Source: Gammaproteobacteria bacterium (GTDB taxonomy: Bacteria > Pseudomonadota > Gammaproteobacteria > Pseudomonadales > Halieaceae). From it: a DNA stretch of 64,000 bases. The translations under genes were made by a program, and so were the position numbers. A model generated the notes under the pieces. It was given only the letters and a program-made list of their open reading frames with translations. It was not told the origin of the DNA and ran no database searches. Positions 52,416 through 61,481 of the stretch are shown here, piece by piece (the first letter of the stretch is position 1; every line of letters begins with the position of its first letter). The DNA lies in contig JAUIMF010000001.1 in the NCBI GenBank assembly GCA_030433415.1, positions 1 through 64,000 of the forward strand. Reading direction: 5' to 3'.

Positions 52416-53927
52416 ATGGATTGGGATAGACAACCCGTACTGATCGGCGTGGGACAGGAATGCTGGCGCGACCGGGACAGTTCCCGTACGCCGGTAGACG
52501 CATTGCAGGCGGTGCTGACGCGTGCGGCTTCGGATACTGGTAGTGAAAAGGTCCTCGCCGCCATCGATACCATGGTGCACGTGCCGTTCATCATGAACCA
52601 GATTGCAGAAATGGCACCGGCCATGCCACGCAATCCGGGAGCTGTGGTAGCCGAACGTCTGGGTATCGACGCTGTGCAATACACAGCGGATGTTGGCGGT
52701 AACCTGCCGCAGCAGTTGCTCAATGAGTTTGCGGCACGTCTGGTGTCGGGCAAAGCTGGTGTGGTGGCTTTGAGTGGCGTAGAGCTGCTGGCGAGCTTTC
52801 TGGGCGCCGTCCGCGCCGGTCAGGGTTTTCCAGACTGGGCTTCAGGCCGTGAGGATGAAGCCCGCATGGTGGGTAGCACGCCGTCCATGACCGCGCCAAC
52901 GGAACAGCGCCACGGTCTGTACGAACCCATTAATACGTATCCAATTTTTGAGTCGGCCCTGGCCCACGCCGATGGCCTGGATGTCGCTGCGCACCAGTCG
53001 CGGCTTGGAAAACTGGTCAGTGCCATGAGCACCGTGGCTGCGAACAACCCCCTGGCGTGGAAACAGCAGGCAGTTTCGCCCGAGGACGCTCTGAGTACGG
53101 AGAACGGGAACCGCATGGTGACCTATCCCTACACCAAGGTGATGAACGCGATCCTGGCGGTGGACCAGGCTGCCGCCGTGATCATAACCACGGTGGGTCG
53201 GGCCCGGGAGCTCGGCGTCGATTCTGAGCGCTGGATTTATCTGCGGGGGGCGGCGTCTGCCCACGACCCGTGGCACGTCGGCGAGCGGGAATCCCTCTGC
53301 GATTCCCCCGCGCTGGCTGCGGCGGCTCGCGCGTCGTTTGCGCAGAGCGGTCTGGGCCTGGATGAGCTGACGCATTTTGACCTTTACAGCTGCTTTCCCT
53401 CAGCCGTGCAAGTGGCCTGTCGTGCTCTGGGGTTGTCGCTGGATGATCCCCGTGGTGTGACGGTCACCGGCGGCCTTACGCTGTTTGGGGGGCCAGGCAA
53501 CAACTACAGTCTGCACGCCATCGCCGAGATGGTGATGCGACTGCGCGAAACAACCAATGGTGCGGGGCTGGTCTCGGCCAATGGAGGTTACCTGACCAAG
53601 CATTCCGTCGGCATCTATGCCCGCGACCGCGGTGCGACCCCCTGGTTGCCCGGCGATGACCAGGCACTGCAACGCACCGTCGACGATCGGGCATATCCCG
53701 TACTCACCGACGAGGGGCGAGGCCGAATGCGCATTGAGGGTCATGCCGTGCAGTTCGATGGCGGTGAGCCGAGCAGGGCGATTATTGTCGGTCGTCTCGA
53801 CACCGATGAACGTTGTGTCGCCAATTCGCAAAGCCCCGATGTGCTCGAGCGCATGACACAGCAAAACTGCGTCGACCAATTTGGCACTGTGAGCCATGAC
53901 GAGGGCATCCATACCTTCAGCTTTTGA
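52416..53927 (+). CDS. Thiolase-like acetyl-CoA acetyltransferase without the catalytic Cys
   Basis: A 503-residue protein of the SCP-x-like thiolase branch. The usual CxxA nucleophile is replaced by Asn96 in the segment DVGGNLPQQ, while NGGYLTKHSVGIYARDRG and GGLTLFGGPGNNYSLHAIA in the C-half are kept. A C-terminal extension (about 410-503) is an OB-fold-like part seen with partner DUF35 proteins. The Cys-to-Asn form (GGNSPQ in relatives) is recurrent in this branch, so it may act in aldol cleavage or as a subunit, as in steroid side-chain retro-aldolases. It precedes the DUF1302 gene by 133 bases. Confidence 0.85.
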   Translation: MDWDRQPVLIGVGQECWRDRDSSRTPVDALQAVLTRAASDTGSEKVLAAIDTMVHVPFIMNQIAEMAPAMPRNPGAVVAERLGIDAVQYTADVGGNLPQQLLNEFAARLVSGKAGVVALSGVELLASFLGAVRAGQGFPDWASGREDEARMVGSTPSMTAPTEQRHGLYEPINTYPIFESALAHADGLDVAAHQSRLGKLVSAMSTVAANNPLAWKQQAVSPEDALSTENGNRMVTYPYTKVMNAILAVDQAAAVIITTVGRARELGVDSERWIYLRGAASAHDPWHVGERESLCDSPALAAAARASFAQSGLGLDELTHFDLYSCFPSAVQVACRALGLSLDDPRGVTVTGGLTLFGGPGNNYSLHAIAEMVMRLRETTNGAGLVSANGGYLTKHSVGIYARDRGATPWLPGDDQALQRTVDDRAYPVLTDEGRGRMRIEGHAVQFDGGEPSRAIIVGRLDTDERCVANSQSPDVLERMTQQNCVDQFGTVSHDEGIHTFSF

Positions 53928-54060
53928 GTCGTGATTTTTTTTCGCGAGTTCGTTCTTCTTCTGAAAATCTTGATTCAGCGCAACGCATAGTCGCACCGTG
54001 AGGACTACCTTGTGCACACGGCATATTGTGCTGCTGGATCTGGATTATAAGGAGAACGTC

Positions 54061-55905
54061 ATGGATCACGCTCACTGCTTTTATGCACCTCGAGATCTTG
54101 CGCTCGCGGTGGCTCTCGCGACGTCAACGCTCGCTTCTCCAGTCCTCGCCGCCAAGTTTGATCTCGGCCCGTTCGAGGCAACGTTTACTTCCCGTTTATC
54201 GATTGGCGCCAGCTGGCGTACTGAAGATCCTTCCTATCGCGTGGTCACTCCGGGGAATACGGAAGGGCGTGGACAGGCCTCATCGAGTACCGTAGATGAC
54301 GGCAACCTGAACTACGAAAAAGGCGATATGTACTCTCTGCTGTTTCGGGGGCTCCATGATCTGGATCTCAATGCAGGTAACTGGGGAGTCTTCACCCGGG
54401 TGAAGTACTGGTATGACCACGAGCAGGCCAACGGCAAAGTGCCTCACGGTCATGCCGCCACGGACTATGCCGTGAATCAGGAACTCGATATGAGCGAGTT
54501 CGAAGATCTCGCCCAGGACAGCGGCTTCGAGTTCCTCGATTATTACATCTATGGCGAGTTCGATATTGGCGAGAAACCCCTGGAGTTGCGCGCAGGCAAC
54601 ATGGTGCTGAACTGGGGAGAGAACCTGTTCATCCAGAATGGTGTGAACGTGGTAGCGCCCTTTGACGTGACGGCGTTGCGCCGCCCCGGCACCGAGATTC
54701 GCGAGGCACTGCTGCCCGTGGGTATGGTCTACGGCAACTTTGGCGTCACCTATAACCTGAGCGTTGAGGCGTTCTACCAGTATGACTGGCAGCGCACGAT
54801 TCTGGATGAGTGCGGCACCTACTGGAGCGCCGCGGATCCCTACGGTGGTGGCTGCAACTATCTCACCGTAAGTGCGGGAGCCCCGGACAGCACCCAGGTT
54901 GGCACCATTTTTCAGCTCGACCGGGCCCCGGATGTAGAGGCCAGTGATTCGGGGCAGTGGGGTATATCGGCGCGCTACTTTGCCGAGGCCCTGAACGCCA
55001 CGGAGTTTGGTTTTTACTACATGAACGTGCACAACCGTACGCCGATTTTCAGTGCCATCAATACACCGGATCAACTGGGCCAGCCCGTGCTGAATCCGGC
55101 GGTCAAGCCAAATTACTTCTTCGAGTTTGTTGAAGATATCGAGGTGTTCGGTGTCAGCTTTACCACCAACGTGGGAGAGTGGGCCTGGTCCGGCGAAGCC
55201 AGCTACCGACCTGATTTTCCGCTGCAGATCAACACCACGGAATTGCTCCAGGCTCTGGCTCTGGGCGGTTTTGCCGAGTGGTCACCCATGCTCGCGCGCT
55301 CCCTCGAAGCCGGTCCGGGTGGTTACGTGTCAGGGTATGACGAAGTGTCCTACACCCAGGTACAGACCTCCGTGATTCGTTTCTTCGAACAGATGTGGGG
55401 TGCAGACAGGATCTCGTTGTTGGCAGAGATCGGTGGCGTGTGGCTCGGTGGTATGGACGACAACATCAACTATGGTCGATCGTCTGCCTACGGTGCCAAT
55501 ACGTTTGAGCCTTTCCCGAGCGCGGTGTTCGGCGGGGCGGAGATTTCCTGTAATTCCCATCCCCTGGCACCCACGATCGTGCCCAACCCCACAGCGGCCT
55601 ACTGCGAAGACGAGGGCTTCACGACGGACTTTTCCTGGGGATATCGGGTACGCGCCGCCGCCAGTTATAACAATGCCTTTGCCGGCATCAACCTGACGCC
55701 CAGCGTTGCCTGGTCTCACGATGTGTCCGGTTACTCACCGGCCCCCAATTTTGTCGAAGATCGCAAAGCGCTCAGCCTGGGGCTTTCGGCGGACTATCTG
55801 AATATCTATCAGGCCGAGGTGTCCTACACTTCATTCTTCGGTGCGGATTACAATGAACTGCAGGACCGTGATTTTGTGTCCCTGAGTTTCTCCGTCGCCT
55901 TCTGA
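54061..55905 (+). CDS. DUF1302 outer-membrane protein
   Basis: A 614-residue exported protein from ATG 54,061 with AAGGAG six bases before it. A signal peptide covers about 1-34 (to VLAAK). The rest is a beta-rich, Trp/Tyr-rich barrel ending in the aromatic terminus DFVSLSFSVAF, as expected for outer-membrane insertion. DUF1302 proteins (for example ExFadLO of Pseudomonas) are implicated in passing long-chain lipids or oxylipins across the outer membrane. The DUF1329 gene follows 23 bases later, and the YCF48-like and MMPL genes come after that. The set probably moves a lipid or terpenoid substrate. Confidence 0.9.
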   Translation: MDHAHCFYAPRDLALAVALATSTLASPVLAAKFDLGPFEATFTSRLSIGASWRTEDPSYRVVTPGNTEGRGQASSSTVDDGNLNYEKGDMYSLLFRGLHDLDLNAGNWGVFTRVKYWYDHEQANGKVPHGHAATDYAVNQELDMSEFEDLAQDSGFEFLDYYIYGEFDIGEKPLELRAGNMVLNWGENLFIQNGVNVVAPFDVTALRRPGTEIREALLPVGMVYGNFGVTYNLSVEAFYQYDWQRTILDECGTYWSAADPYGGGCNYLTVSAGAPDSTQVGTIFQLDRAPDVEASDSGQWGISARYFAEALNATEFGFYYMNVHNRTPIFSAINTPDQLGQPVLNPAVKPNYFFEFVEDIEVFGVSFTTNVGEWAWSGEASYRPDFPLQINTTELLQALALGGFAEWSPMLARSLEAGPGGYVSGYDEVSYTQVQTSVIRFFEQMWGADRISLLAEIGGVWLGGMDDNINYGRSSAYGANTFEPFPSAVFGGAEISCNSHPLAPTIVPNPTAAYCEDEGFTTDFSWGYRVRAAASYNNAFAGINLTPSVAWSHDVSGYSPAPNFVEDRKALSLGLSADYLNIYQAEVSYTSFFGADYNELQDRDFVSLSFSVAF

Positions 55906-55928
55906 TTAGCCCACAGGGAGCCAGTTCC

Positions 55929-57314
55929 ATGTATAAAAAGTTCATTCACTTTCGCGTTGTTGCAGCGCTTGGCGTCGCTACGACGCTTGCGGTCGCCAGC
56001 CCGGCGATGGCCAAAATCAGTGCGGAAGAAGCCGCCCGTCTGGGTGGTCCCGAACTTACTCCCGTGGGCGCTGAGCGTGCGGGTAATGCGGACGGGACGA
56101 TTCCCGCGTGGGATGGTGGTCTCAGCCAGCCTCCGGCGAATTATGTCGAGGGCGAGCGCCTTGTGGATCCGTACCCGCAGGACGAACCGCTGTTCACCAT
56201 CACGGCCGCCAATGTGGATGAGCACGCCAACAAGCTGTCTCCCGGTCAGGTGGCGATGTTCAAGCGGTATCCCGATACCTACCGTATGCGGGTTTTTCCC
56301 ACGCGTCGCAGTGCCACTCACCCCAAGGTTGAGCAGGATGCCACCGCCGTTGGCGCTCAGCAGGTGGAGTTGGCTGAAGGCGGTAATGGCCTGGTGAATC
56401 TTTATGGCCAGGGTGCGGCCGCGTTTCCGATTCCAAAACAGGGTGTGGAAGTTATCTGGAACCACGTCACGCGATATCGCAACAATGCGGGATTGAAGCG
56501 TCGTTATACGCAGATTCCGGTCCAGGCCAACGGCAATTTTGCACCGGTGCTGTTCGAAGACGAATCGATCCCCGTAGCGCGCATGGACGATGGGGAATAT
56601 CCGAACCGTCTTTTCGTCTTTCTGCAGCGGGTTCTCGCACCCGCGCGCCTGGAAGGCGATGTACTGCTGGTGCACGAAAATATCGACCAGGTGGCGGAGC
56701 CGCGCAAGGCCTGGGTCTACAACGCGGGTCAACGGCGCGTTCGACTTGCGCCCAACATCGCCTATGACGGTCCGGGTACCGCGTCGGACGGCCTGCGCAC
56801 AGCCGATGACCTGGACATGTTCAACGGAGCCCCGGATCGTTACGAGTGGGAACTCGTTGGCAAGAAAGAACTGTACATTCCCTACAATTCCTTTGACCTG
56901 CGTCGGGGTGACCTGAGCTATAAGGACATCATTCAGCCGGGACACATGAACCCCGAGTACCTTCGCTATGAGTTGCATCGGGTATGGGTGGTTGAATCCC
57001 GCTTGAAGGAGGGCGCGCGCCATATCTACGCCCGTCGTACCTTCTATGTCGATGAGGATTCCTGGCAGATTTCGGTCATCGATCACTACGATGGACGTGG
57101 CGAACTGTGGAAGATGAAAGAAGGGCACAACATGATGCACTATCAGGTGTCTGTGCCCTGGCTGGCCGCCGAGTCACTCCACGACCTGGTGTCAGGTCGT
57201 TACATTGTCATCGGTCTGGATAATGAAGAAAAAGGATACCAGTACGATTTTGGCTACCGTGGAAACTACAGCGACTTTACTCCGTCAGCTCTGCGCCGCG
57301 CCGGCCGCCGCTGA
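55929..57314 (+). CDS. DUF1329 family periplasmic protein
   Basis: A 461-residue exported protein with a signal peptide (about 1-28: VVAALGVATTLAVASPAMAK). The DUF1329 domain (about 70-445) has LTPVGAERAGNADGTIPAWD near the start and YEWELVGKKELYIPYNSFDL, followed by WVVESRLKEGARHIYARRTF. The fold is LolB/LolA-like, suggesting lipid carriage through the periplasm. It stands directly after the DUF1302 gene and its end overlaps the YCF48-like ORF. The pair DUF1302-DUF1329 is a recurrent unit in proteobacteria. Confidence 0.93.
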   Translation: MYKKFIHFRVVAALGVATTLAVASPAMAKISAEEAARLGGPELTPVGAERAGNADGTIPAWDGGLSQPPANYVEGERLVDPYPQDEPLFTITAANVDEHANKLSPGQVAMFKRYPDTYRMRVFPTRRSATHPKVEQDATAVGAQQVELAEGGNGLVNLYGQGAAAFPIPKQGVEVIWNHVTRYRNNAGLKRRYTQIPVQANGNFAPVLFEDESIPVARMDDGEYPNRLFVFLQRVLAPARLEGDVLLVHENIDQVAEPRKAWVYNAGQRRVRLAPNIAYDGPGTASDGLRTADDLDMFNGAPDRYEWELVGKKELYIPYNSFDLRRGDLSYKDIIQPGHMNPEYLRYELHRVWVVESRLKEGARHIYARRTFYVDEDSWQISVIDHYDGRGELWKMKEGHNMMHYQVSVPWLAAESLHDLVSGRYIVIGLDNEEKGYQYDFGYRGNYSDFTPSALRRAGRR

Positions 57315-58476
57315 TCATCGCCGGTCCCGGCTGCGCGACAGCCTGGGCCGACTCTTTGCGGCGTTACTGATTGCGCTCCTATCGCCGTCGGCATTCGCCG
57401 ATGGCGACCTCGTTTTTTCACCGGCTCCCTCCATGGGAGAGCCCACGGCCCGGCAGCTCCTGGATCTTGAGCGGGCCGGCGAAAGACTGGTGGCTGTGGG
57501 TGCTTCGGGACTTGTGGTGCTCAGTGATGACGGGGGTGATTCCTGGCGCCAGGTCGAGGTCCCTGTGAGCGCTACGCTCACCGCCGTGCATTTTCCTTCG
57601 GCAAGGCGCGGATGGGCTGTCGGTCATGCGGGAGTGATTATTGCCTCTGACGATGGGGGTGAGACCTGGACCCTGCAGTTCGATGGGCGGCGGGCCAATG
57701 CCGCACTGCTCGCCTGGGCGACGCAACAACGCGAGACCTACGAAGCTGACCTCGCGGCTGCTGAGGAAGCGGGAGCCGACGCTGCTGAAATTGATGACCT
57801 TGCCTATCTGGCGGAGGAAGCCGTCTACCTTCAGGAGGACGCCCAGCTAGCCGTCGACACCGGGCCTGCGGATCCGTTTCTGGGCGTGTATTTTCTCGAT
57901 GAACAGCGCGGCATGGCGGTCGGTGCCTACGGCATGGTGTACCGCACGGAAAACGGCGGTCAGGACTGGCGCATCCATGTGTCCGAGATCGACAATCTCG
58001 ATCGTTTTCATTTGTATGCCCTGGCACAGGACGCCGGCGGAGCGCTGTATCTCTCGGGGGAGGCGGGACTCCTGTATCGCTCCACCGATGAGGGTGTGAC
58101 CTTCGAGCGTTTCTTTGATGTATATGACGGCAGTCTCTTCGGTTTGCTCCCATATGGGGAGGGCATGCTCGTTTATGGATTGCGGGGCAACCTGTTCACG
58201 ACCGACGCGACGGGGAGCGCCTGGCGACGTCTCGACAGTGGCAACCGCAACAGTCTCTATGGAGGCACGCGTCTGGACAATGGCGACTTGCTGCTCGTGG
58301 GGGCCGGTGGGCGAATCCTGAGTCTGGGGGCTGACGGCAGCGCGCAATTACTGCAACACCCGTCTCGCAGTACCTTTTCATCGGCGTTGCAGGGCCCTGA
58401 CGGCCGTATCTGGCTGGTGGGTATGGATGGCCTCGCACGCTTTGATGAGGCGAAAGAAGTCGGGGAGAACGATTGA
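57223..58476 (+). CDS. YCF48-like beta-propeller protein
   Basis: About 417 residues, exported. The start is unclear: ATG 57,223 overlaps the DUF1329 gene by 92 bases, and GTG 57,259 is an alternative; no start codon lies after the DUF1329 stop before the signal peptide (about SLGRLFAALLIALLSPSAFA). The mature part has repeated propeller units with GDSWRQVEVPVSA, GGETWTLQFDG and GGQDWRIHVSE, the YCF48/BNR style. A long insertion (about 175-215) is Ala/Glu-rich and helical. Such proteins accompany DUF1302/DUF1329 and MMPL genes. It is coupled to the MMPL gene (TGATG). Confidence 0.86.
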   Translation: MKKKDTSTILATVETTATLLRQLCAAPAAADHRRSRLRDSLGRLFAALLIALLSPSAFADGDLVFSPAPSMGEPTARQLLDLERAGERLVAVGASGLVVLSDDGGDSWRQVEVPVSATLTAVHFPSARRGWAVGHAGVIIASDDGGETWTLQFDGRRANAALLAWATQQRETYEADLAAAEEAGADAAEIDDLAYLAEEAVYLQEDAQLAVDTGPADPFLGVYFLDEQRGMAVGAYGMVYRTENGGQDWRIHVSEIDNLDRFHLYALAQDAGGALYLSGEAGLLYRSTDEGVTFERFFDVYDGSLFGLLPYGEGMLVYGLRGNLFTTDATGSAWRRLDSGNRNSLYGGTRLDNGDLLLVGAGGRILSLGADGSAQLLQHPSRSTFSSALQGPDGRIWLVGMDGLARFDEAKEVGEND

Positions 58477-60848
58477 TGAGCGTGACCGAGAGTTACACCC
58501 TCGACGCCGATGACGGACGCCTGCGACCAGCGATCGGTCGTTTTATTTTTGCCCTGAGAGTGCCCTTACTGCTGGCCTTTGCCGTGGCTACGGCGTTCTT
58601 CCTGTGGCAGGTGACGATGCTGCGGCCTGACGCCAGCTTCGAAAAAATGATCCCGGTATCTCACCCCTACATCCAGAACTTCCTCAAAAGCCGCGATGAT
58701 CTTCGCGGTCTCGGGAATTCCGTGCGTATTATTGTGGAGACATCCGAGGGCGACATCTTTACCACGGAGTTCCAGGATCTGCTGCGGCGCATCACCGACG
58801 AAGTGTTCTACGTCAACGGCGTAGACCGCTCTGCGCTGCAGTCCCTGTGGACACCCAACGTGCGCTGGCAGGAGGTGACCGAAGAGGGCTTCGTGGGCGG
58901 ATCCGTCATTCCCGATGATTATGACGGCACACCCCGTACCCTGGCCAAGCTGCGCGAAAACACCCTCAAATCAGGACAGATCGGTCGCCTGGTTGCCAAT
59001 AATTTCCGCTCCGCCATTATCGTGGCACCGCTGACCGAGACCGATCCGAGCACCGGGGAGCGCCTCGATTACGCGGCCTTCGCCGCGGACCTCGAAAGCC
59101 TGATCCGTGACAAGTACCAGTCCGACACCATCACCATTCGCATCACGGGCTTTGCCAAGCTGATAGGCGATCTCATCGAGGGGGCGTCCCTGGTCGCGGT
59201 GTTCTTTCTGGTGGCGTTTCTTGTCACCGCGGTGTTGCTGTTTATCTATTCACGTTGTGCCTGGCTGACCTTCGCTTCGCTGCTGTGTTCCACCGTGGCC
59301 GTGATATGGCAGATGGGTCTGCTGAAGGTGATGGGCATGGGCCTGGACCCCTATTCCATGTTGGTTCCCTTCCTAGTGTTTGCCGTGGGGATCAGCCATT
59401 CGGTGCAGATCGTTAATCGCTTTGGCCATTTCATCTACCACGATGTATCACGTCTTGATGCCGCGCGCCTGACCTTCGTGCGCCTGTCCAAACCGGGCTT
59501 TATCGCGTTGCTCAGTGACGGGGTGGGCTTCTTCACGCTGCGGGTCATCGACATCCCTGTGATTCGTGAACTGGCAATTGTGGCGAGCACGGGCATCGCC
59601 GTGCTGGTGCTCACGAACCTGATTCTTCTGCCCCTGGTGCTGTCTTTTACCGGTGTCTCGGTGCGCTGCCTGCGGTACCGGGCCGACAAGGATCACAGTC
59701 CCTACAGTCACTGGAACCTTATCAGCCGCACCACCGAGCGGGGTCCAGCCCTGACGATTGTTGGCGTTTGTGCGGCGCTCTTTGCGCTGGGCATCTGGTA
59801 CGGCCAGAACCAGGAGATCGGTGACCTTGATCCAGGTGCGCCGGAGTTGCGTCCCGACTCGCGTTACAACCTGGACAACGCGTTCCTCACGGCCAATTAC
59901 TCCACGAGTACCGATGTCTTCGTGGTCATGGCGCGCACCGGTGAGCAGCAGTGCGGCGATTATGCGTATATCGCCGCGGTAGAGCGGTTCCAGACCGAAA
60001 TGCAGGCCGTGCCGGGCGTGCAGTCGGCGCTTTCCCTTGTCGACGTGTCAAAGCTGGTGATCCAGGGCATGAACGAGGGCAGTCCCAAGTGGCATGACAT
60101 CAGTCGCAACCAGTTTGTATTGAACAACTCCCTGAGTCGGGCGCCAAGCAGTCTGCGCAACACCGACTGTTCGATGGCGCCGGTAATTCTATTCCTAGAT
60201 GATCACAAGGCCGCTACGCTGGCGAGGGTGGTGAGCGCCGTTGAGAGCTTTGCTGCTGAACACGATAGTGACCTCGTGCGTTTCGAGATGGCGGCGGGGA
60301 ATGCGGGTGTCGAGGCGGCGACGAACATTGTGATCGCGGAAGCGCAGACCCAGATGCTGCTGTGGGTCTATGGGGTCGTAATTTTGTTGTGCCTGCTCAA
60401 CTTCCGCTCGGTGCGGGTGACGACCTGCATCATAGTGCCGCTGGCCCTGACCTCGGTGCTTGCCCAGGCGTTGATGGCGGCGCTGGGTATCGGAGTGAAA
60501 GTAGCTACGCTGCCGGTGATCGCCCTTGGTGTGGGTATTGGCGTGGACTACGGGATCTATATTTACTCGGCGCTGCAGTTCTACCTGCATCGGGGTGAGC
60601 CACTGCGGGTCGCCTACTACGAAGCACTCAAGAGCAGTGGTACGGCCGTGGCCTTTACCGGCCTCACGCTGGCGATCGGCGTAGGAACCTGGATCTATTC
60701 GCCCATCAAGTTCCAGGCCGATATGGGCTTGATGCTGACCTTCATGTTCTTCTGGAACATGCTCGGCGCGCTGTTGTTCCTGCCCGCGTTGGCCTATCTG
60801 TTCTACAGTCGCGACGAGCGCGATCAGGGTGTTGTCAGCGAGGCTTGA
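58476..60848 (+). CDS. MMPL-family RND transporter
   Basis: A 790-residue RND permease from ATG 58,476 (TGATG overlap with the previous stop; the GGGGAGAA site precedes it). There are about 12 membrane segments: one near the N-terminus, five at about 235-400 and six at about 435-780. Two periplasmic loops lie at about 55-225 and 455-630. The motif VGIGVDYGIYIYS matches the MMPL/HAE3-type core with its Asp for proton coupling. It probably exports or relocates a lipid together with the preceding three genes. Confidence 0.92.
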   Translation: MSVTESYTLDADDGRLRPAIGRFIFALRVPLLLAFAVATAFFLWQVTMLRPDASFEKMIPVSHPYIQNFLKSRDDLRGLGNSVRIIVETSEGDIFTTEFQDLLRRITDEVFYVNGVDRSALQSLWTPNVRWQEVTEEGFVGGSVIPDDYDGTPRTLAKLRENTLKSGQIGRLVANNFRSAIIVAPLTETDPSTGERLDYAAFAADLESLIRDKYQSDTITIRITGFAKLIGDLIEGASLVAVFFLVAFLVTAVLLFIYSRCAWLTFASLLCSTVAVIWQMGLLKVMGMGLDPYSMLVPFLVFAVGISHSVQIVNRFGHFIYHDVSRLDAARLTFVRLSKPGFIALLSDGVGFFTLRVIDIPVIRELAIVASTGIAVLVLTNLILLPLVLSFTGVSVRCLRYRADKDHSPYSHWNLISRTTERGPALTIVGVCAALFALGIWYGQNQEIGDLDPGAPELRPDSRYNLDNAFLTANYSTSTDVFVVMARTGEQQCGDYAYIAAVERFQTEMQAVPGVQSALSLVDVSKLVIQGMNEGSPKWHDISRNQFVLNNSLSRAPSSLRNTDCSMAPVILFLDDHKAATLARVVSAVESFAAEHDSDLVRFEMAAGNAGVEAATNIVIAEAQTQMLLWVYGVVILLCLLNFRSVRVTTCIIVPLALTSVLAQALMAALGIGVKVATLPVIALGVGIGVDYGIYIYSALQFYLHRGEPLRVAYYEALKSSGTAVAFTGLTLAIGVGTWIYSPIKFQADMGLMLTFMFFWNMLGALLFLPALAYLFYSRDERDQGVVSEA

Positions 60849-60852
60849 GGTC

Positions 60853-61341
60853 TCAGCCTGCCAGGCTCTCAAAGCGGTTGCGGTCGAGGTTTTTCCGCAC
60901 GTTATCAATCGGGAATAATTCGCCGTTCATGGCAATATAGACGCCCGGTGCTGCGCTCGTCAGGGCGCCAATCGCGCAACCGATGTTGAAGATCGCGTCG
61001 GAGTTCTTCATGGCCGCCGGCTGTAGGGCACCTGTGAGTACGATGGTTTTGCCGGCGATGCCTTTCAAGGCCTTGCCGGTCTGGACCATGCCGTCGGTTC
61101 CATGGGTTATCAGCACATGGGCCTCGCTGCAGCGCTGGGCGCAGTCGCGGATTTTGGCCCGATCAGCGTCGTCCATATCCAGGCTGTCCTTGCGCAGTGC
61201 CGACTCCACGGTGAAGGGGAAATGCACCCCCATGCTCTCCAGGAGTTCACCGATGACCGGTTCTCCCACCTGATAATCGCTCTTGGCATCAAAGTAAATC
61301 TTGTCGATGGTGCCGCCGGTGGTGATGATGTGCAGGTTCAT
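60853..61341 (-). CDS. Single-domain asparaginase-like protein
   Basis: A 162-residue protein from ATG 61,341 (MNLHIITTGGTIDKIYFDAK). It covers only the N-terminal asparaginase domain, with the first catalytic-Thr motif TTGGTID and the second THGTDGM, ending with NVRKNLDRNRFESLAG. Full type I/II asparaginases are about 330 residues and need the C-terminal domain for the active site. Short versions of this size are common in gammaproteobacteria and their activity is not established. Convergent with the MMPL gene (4-base gap) and divergent from the methyltransferase. Confidence 0.88.
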   Translation of the reverse strand: MNLHIITTGGTIDKIYFDAKSDYQVGEPVIGELLESMGVHFPFTVESALRKDSLDMDDADRAKIRDCAQRCSEAHVLITHGTDGMVQTGKALKGIAGKTIVLTGALQPAAMKNSDAIFNIGCAIGALTSAAPGVYIAMNGELFPIDNVRKNLDRNRFESLAG

Positions 61342-61449
61342 GGCTCGAAAATACTGGGGGAGAGCGCGCATCCTCCTATATGGCCGCGCGTGTGTCGAGG
61401 GTCCCTGGGGAACTCCTGCGGTACTGCAGCGTCTGTATACGCCAGTGCC

Positions 61450-61455
61450 TATAAT
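61450..61455 (+). promoter_or_regulatory. -10 element TATAAT before the methyltransferase gene
   Basis: A consensus TATAAT in the 140-base gap between the asparaginase-like and methyltransferase genes, 26 bases before the ATG at 61,482. No clear -35 is present. The local context CCTATAAT matches the -10 at 31,720. Confidence 0.4.
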
Positions 61456-61481
61456 GGGCAGGAAACCGGGGAGGTCCATGC

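Noticed and set aside
55848-57140. 430-codon open frame antisense to DUF1329
   Set aside because: A shadow of a firmly identified gene, without family features.
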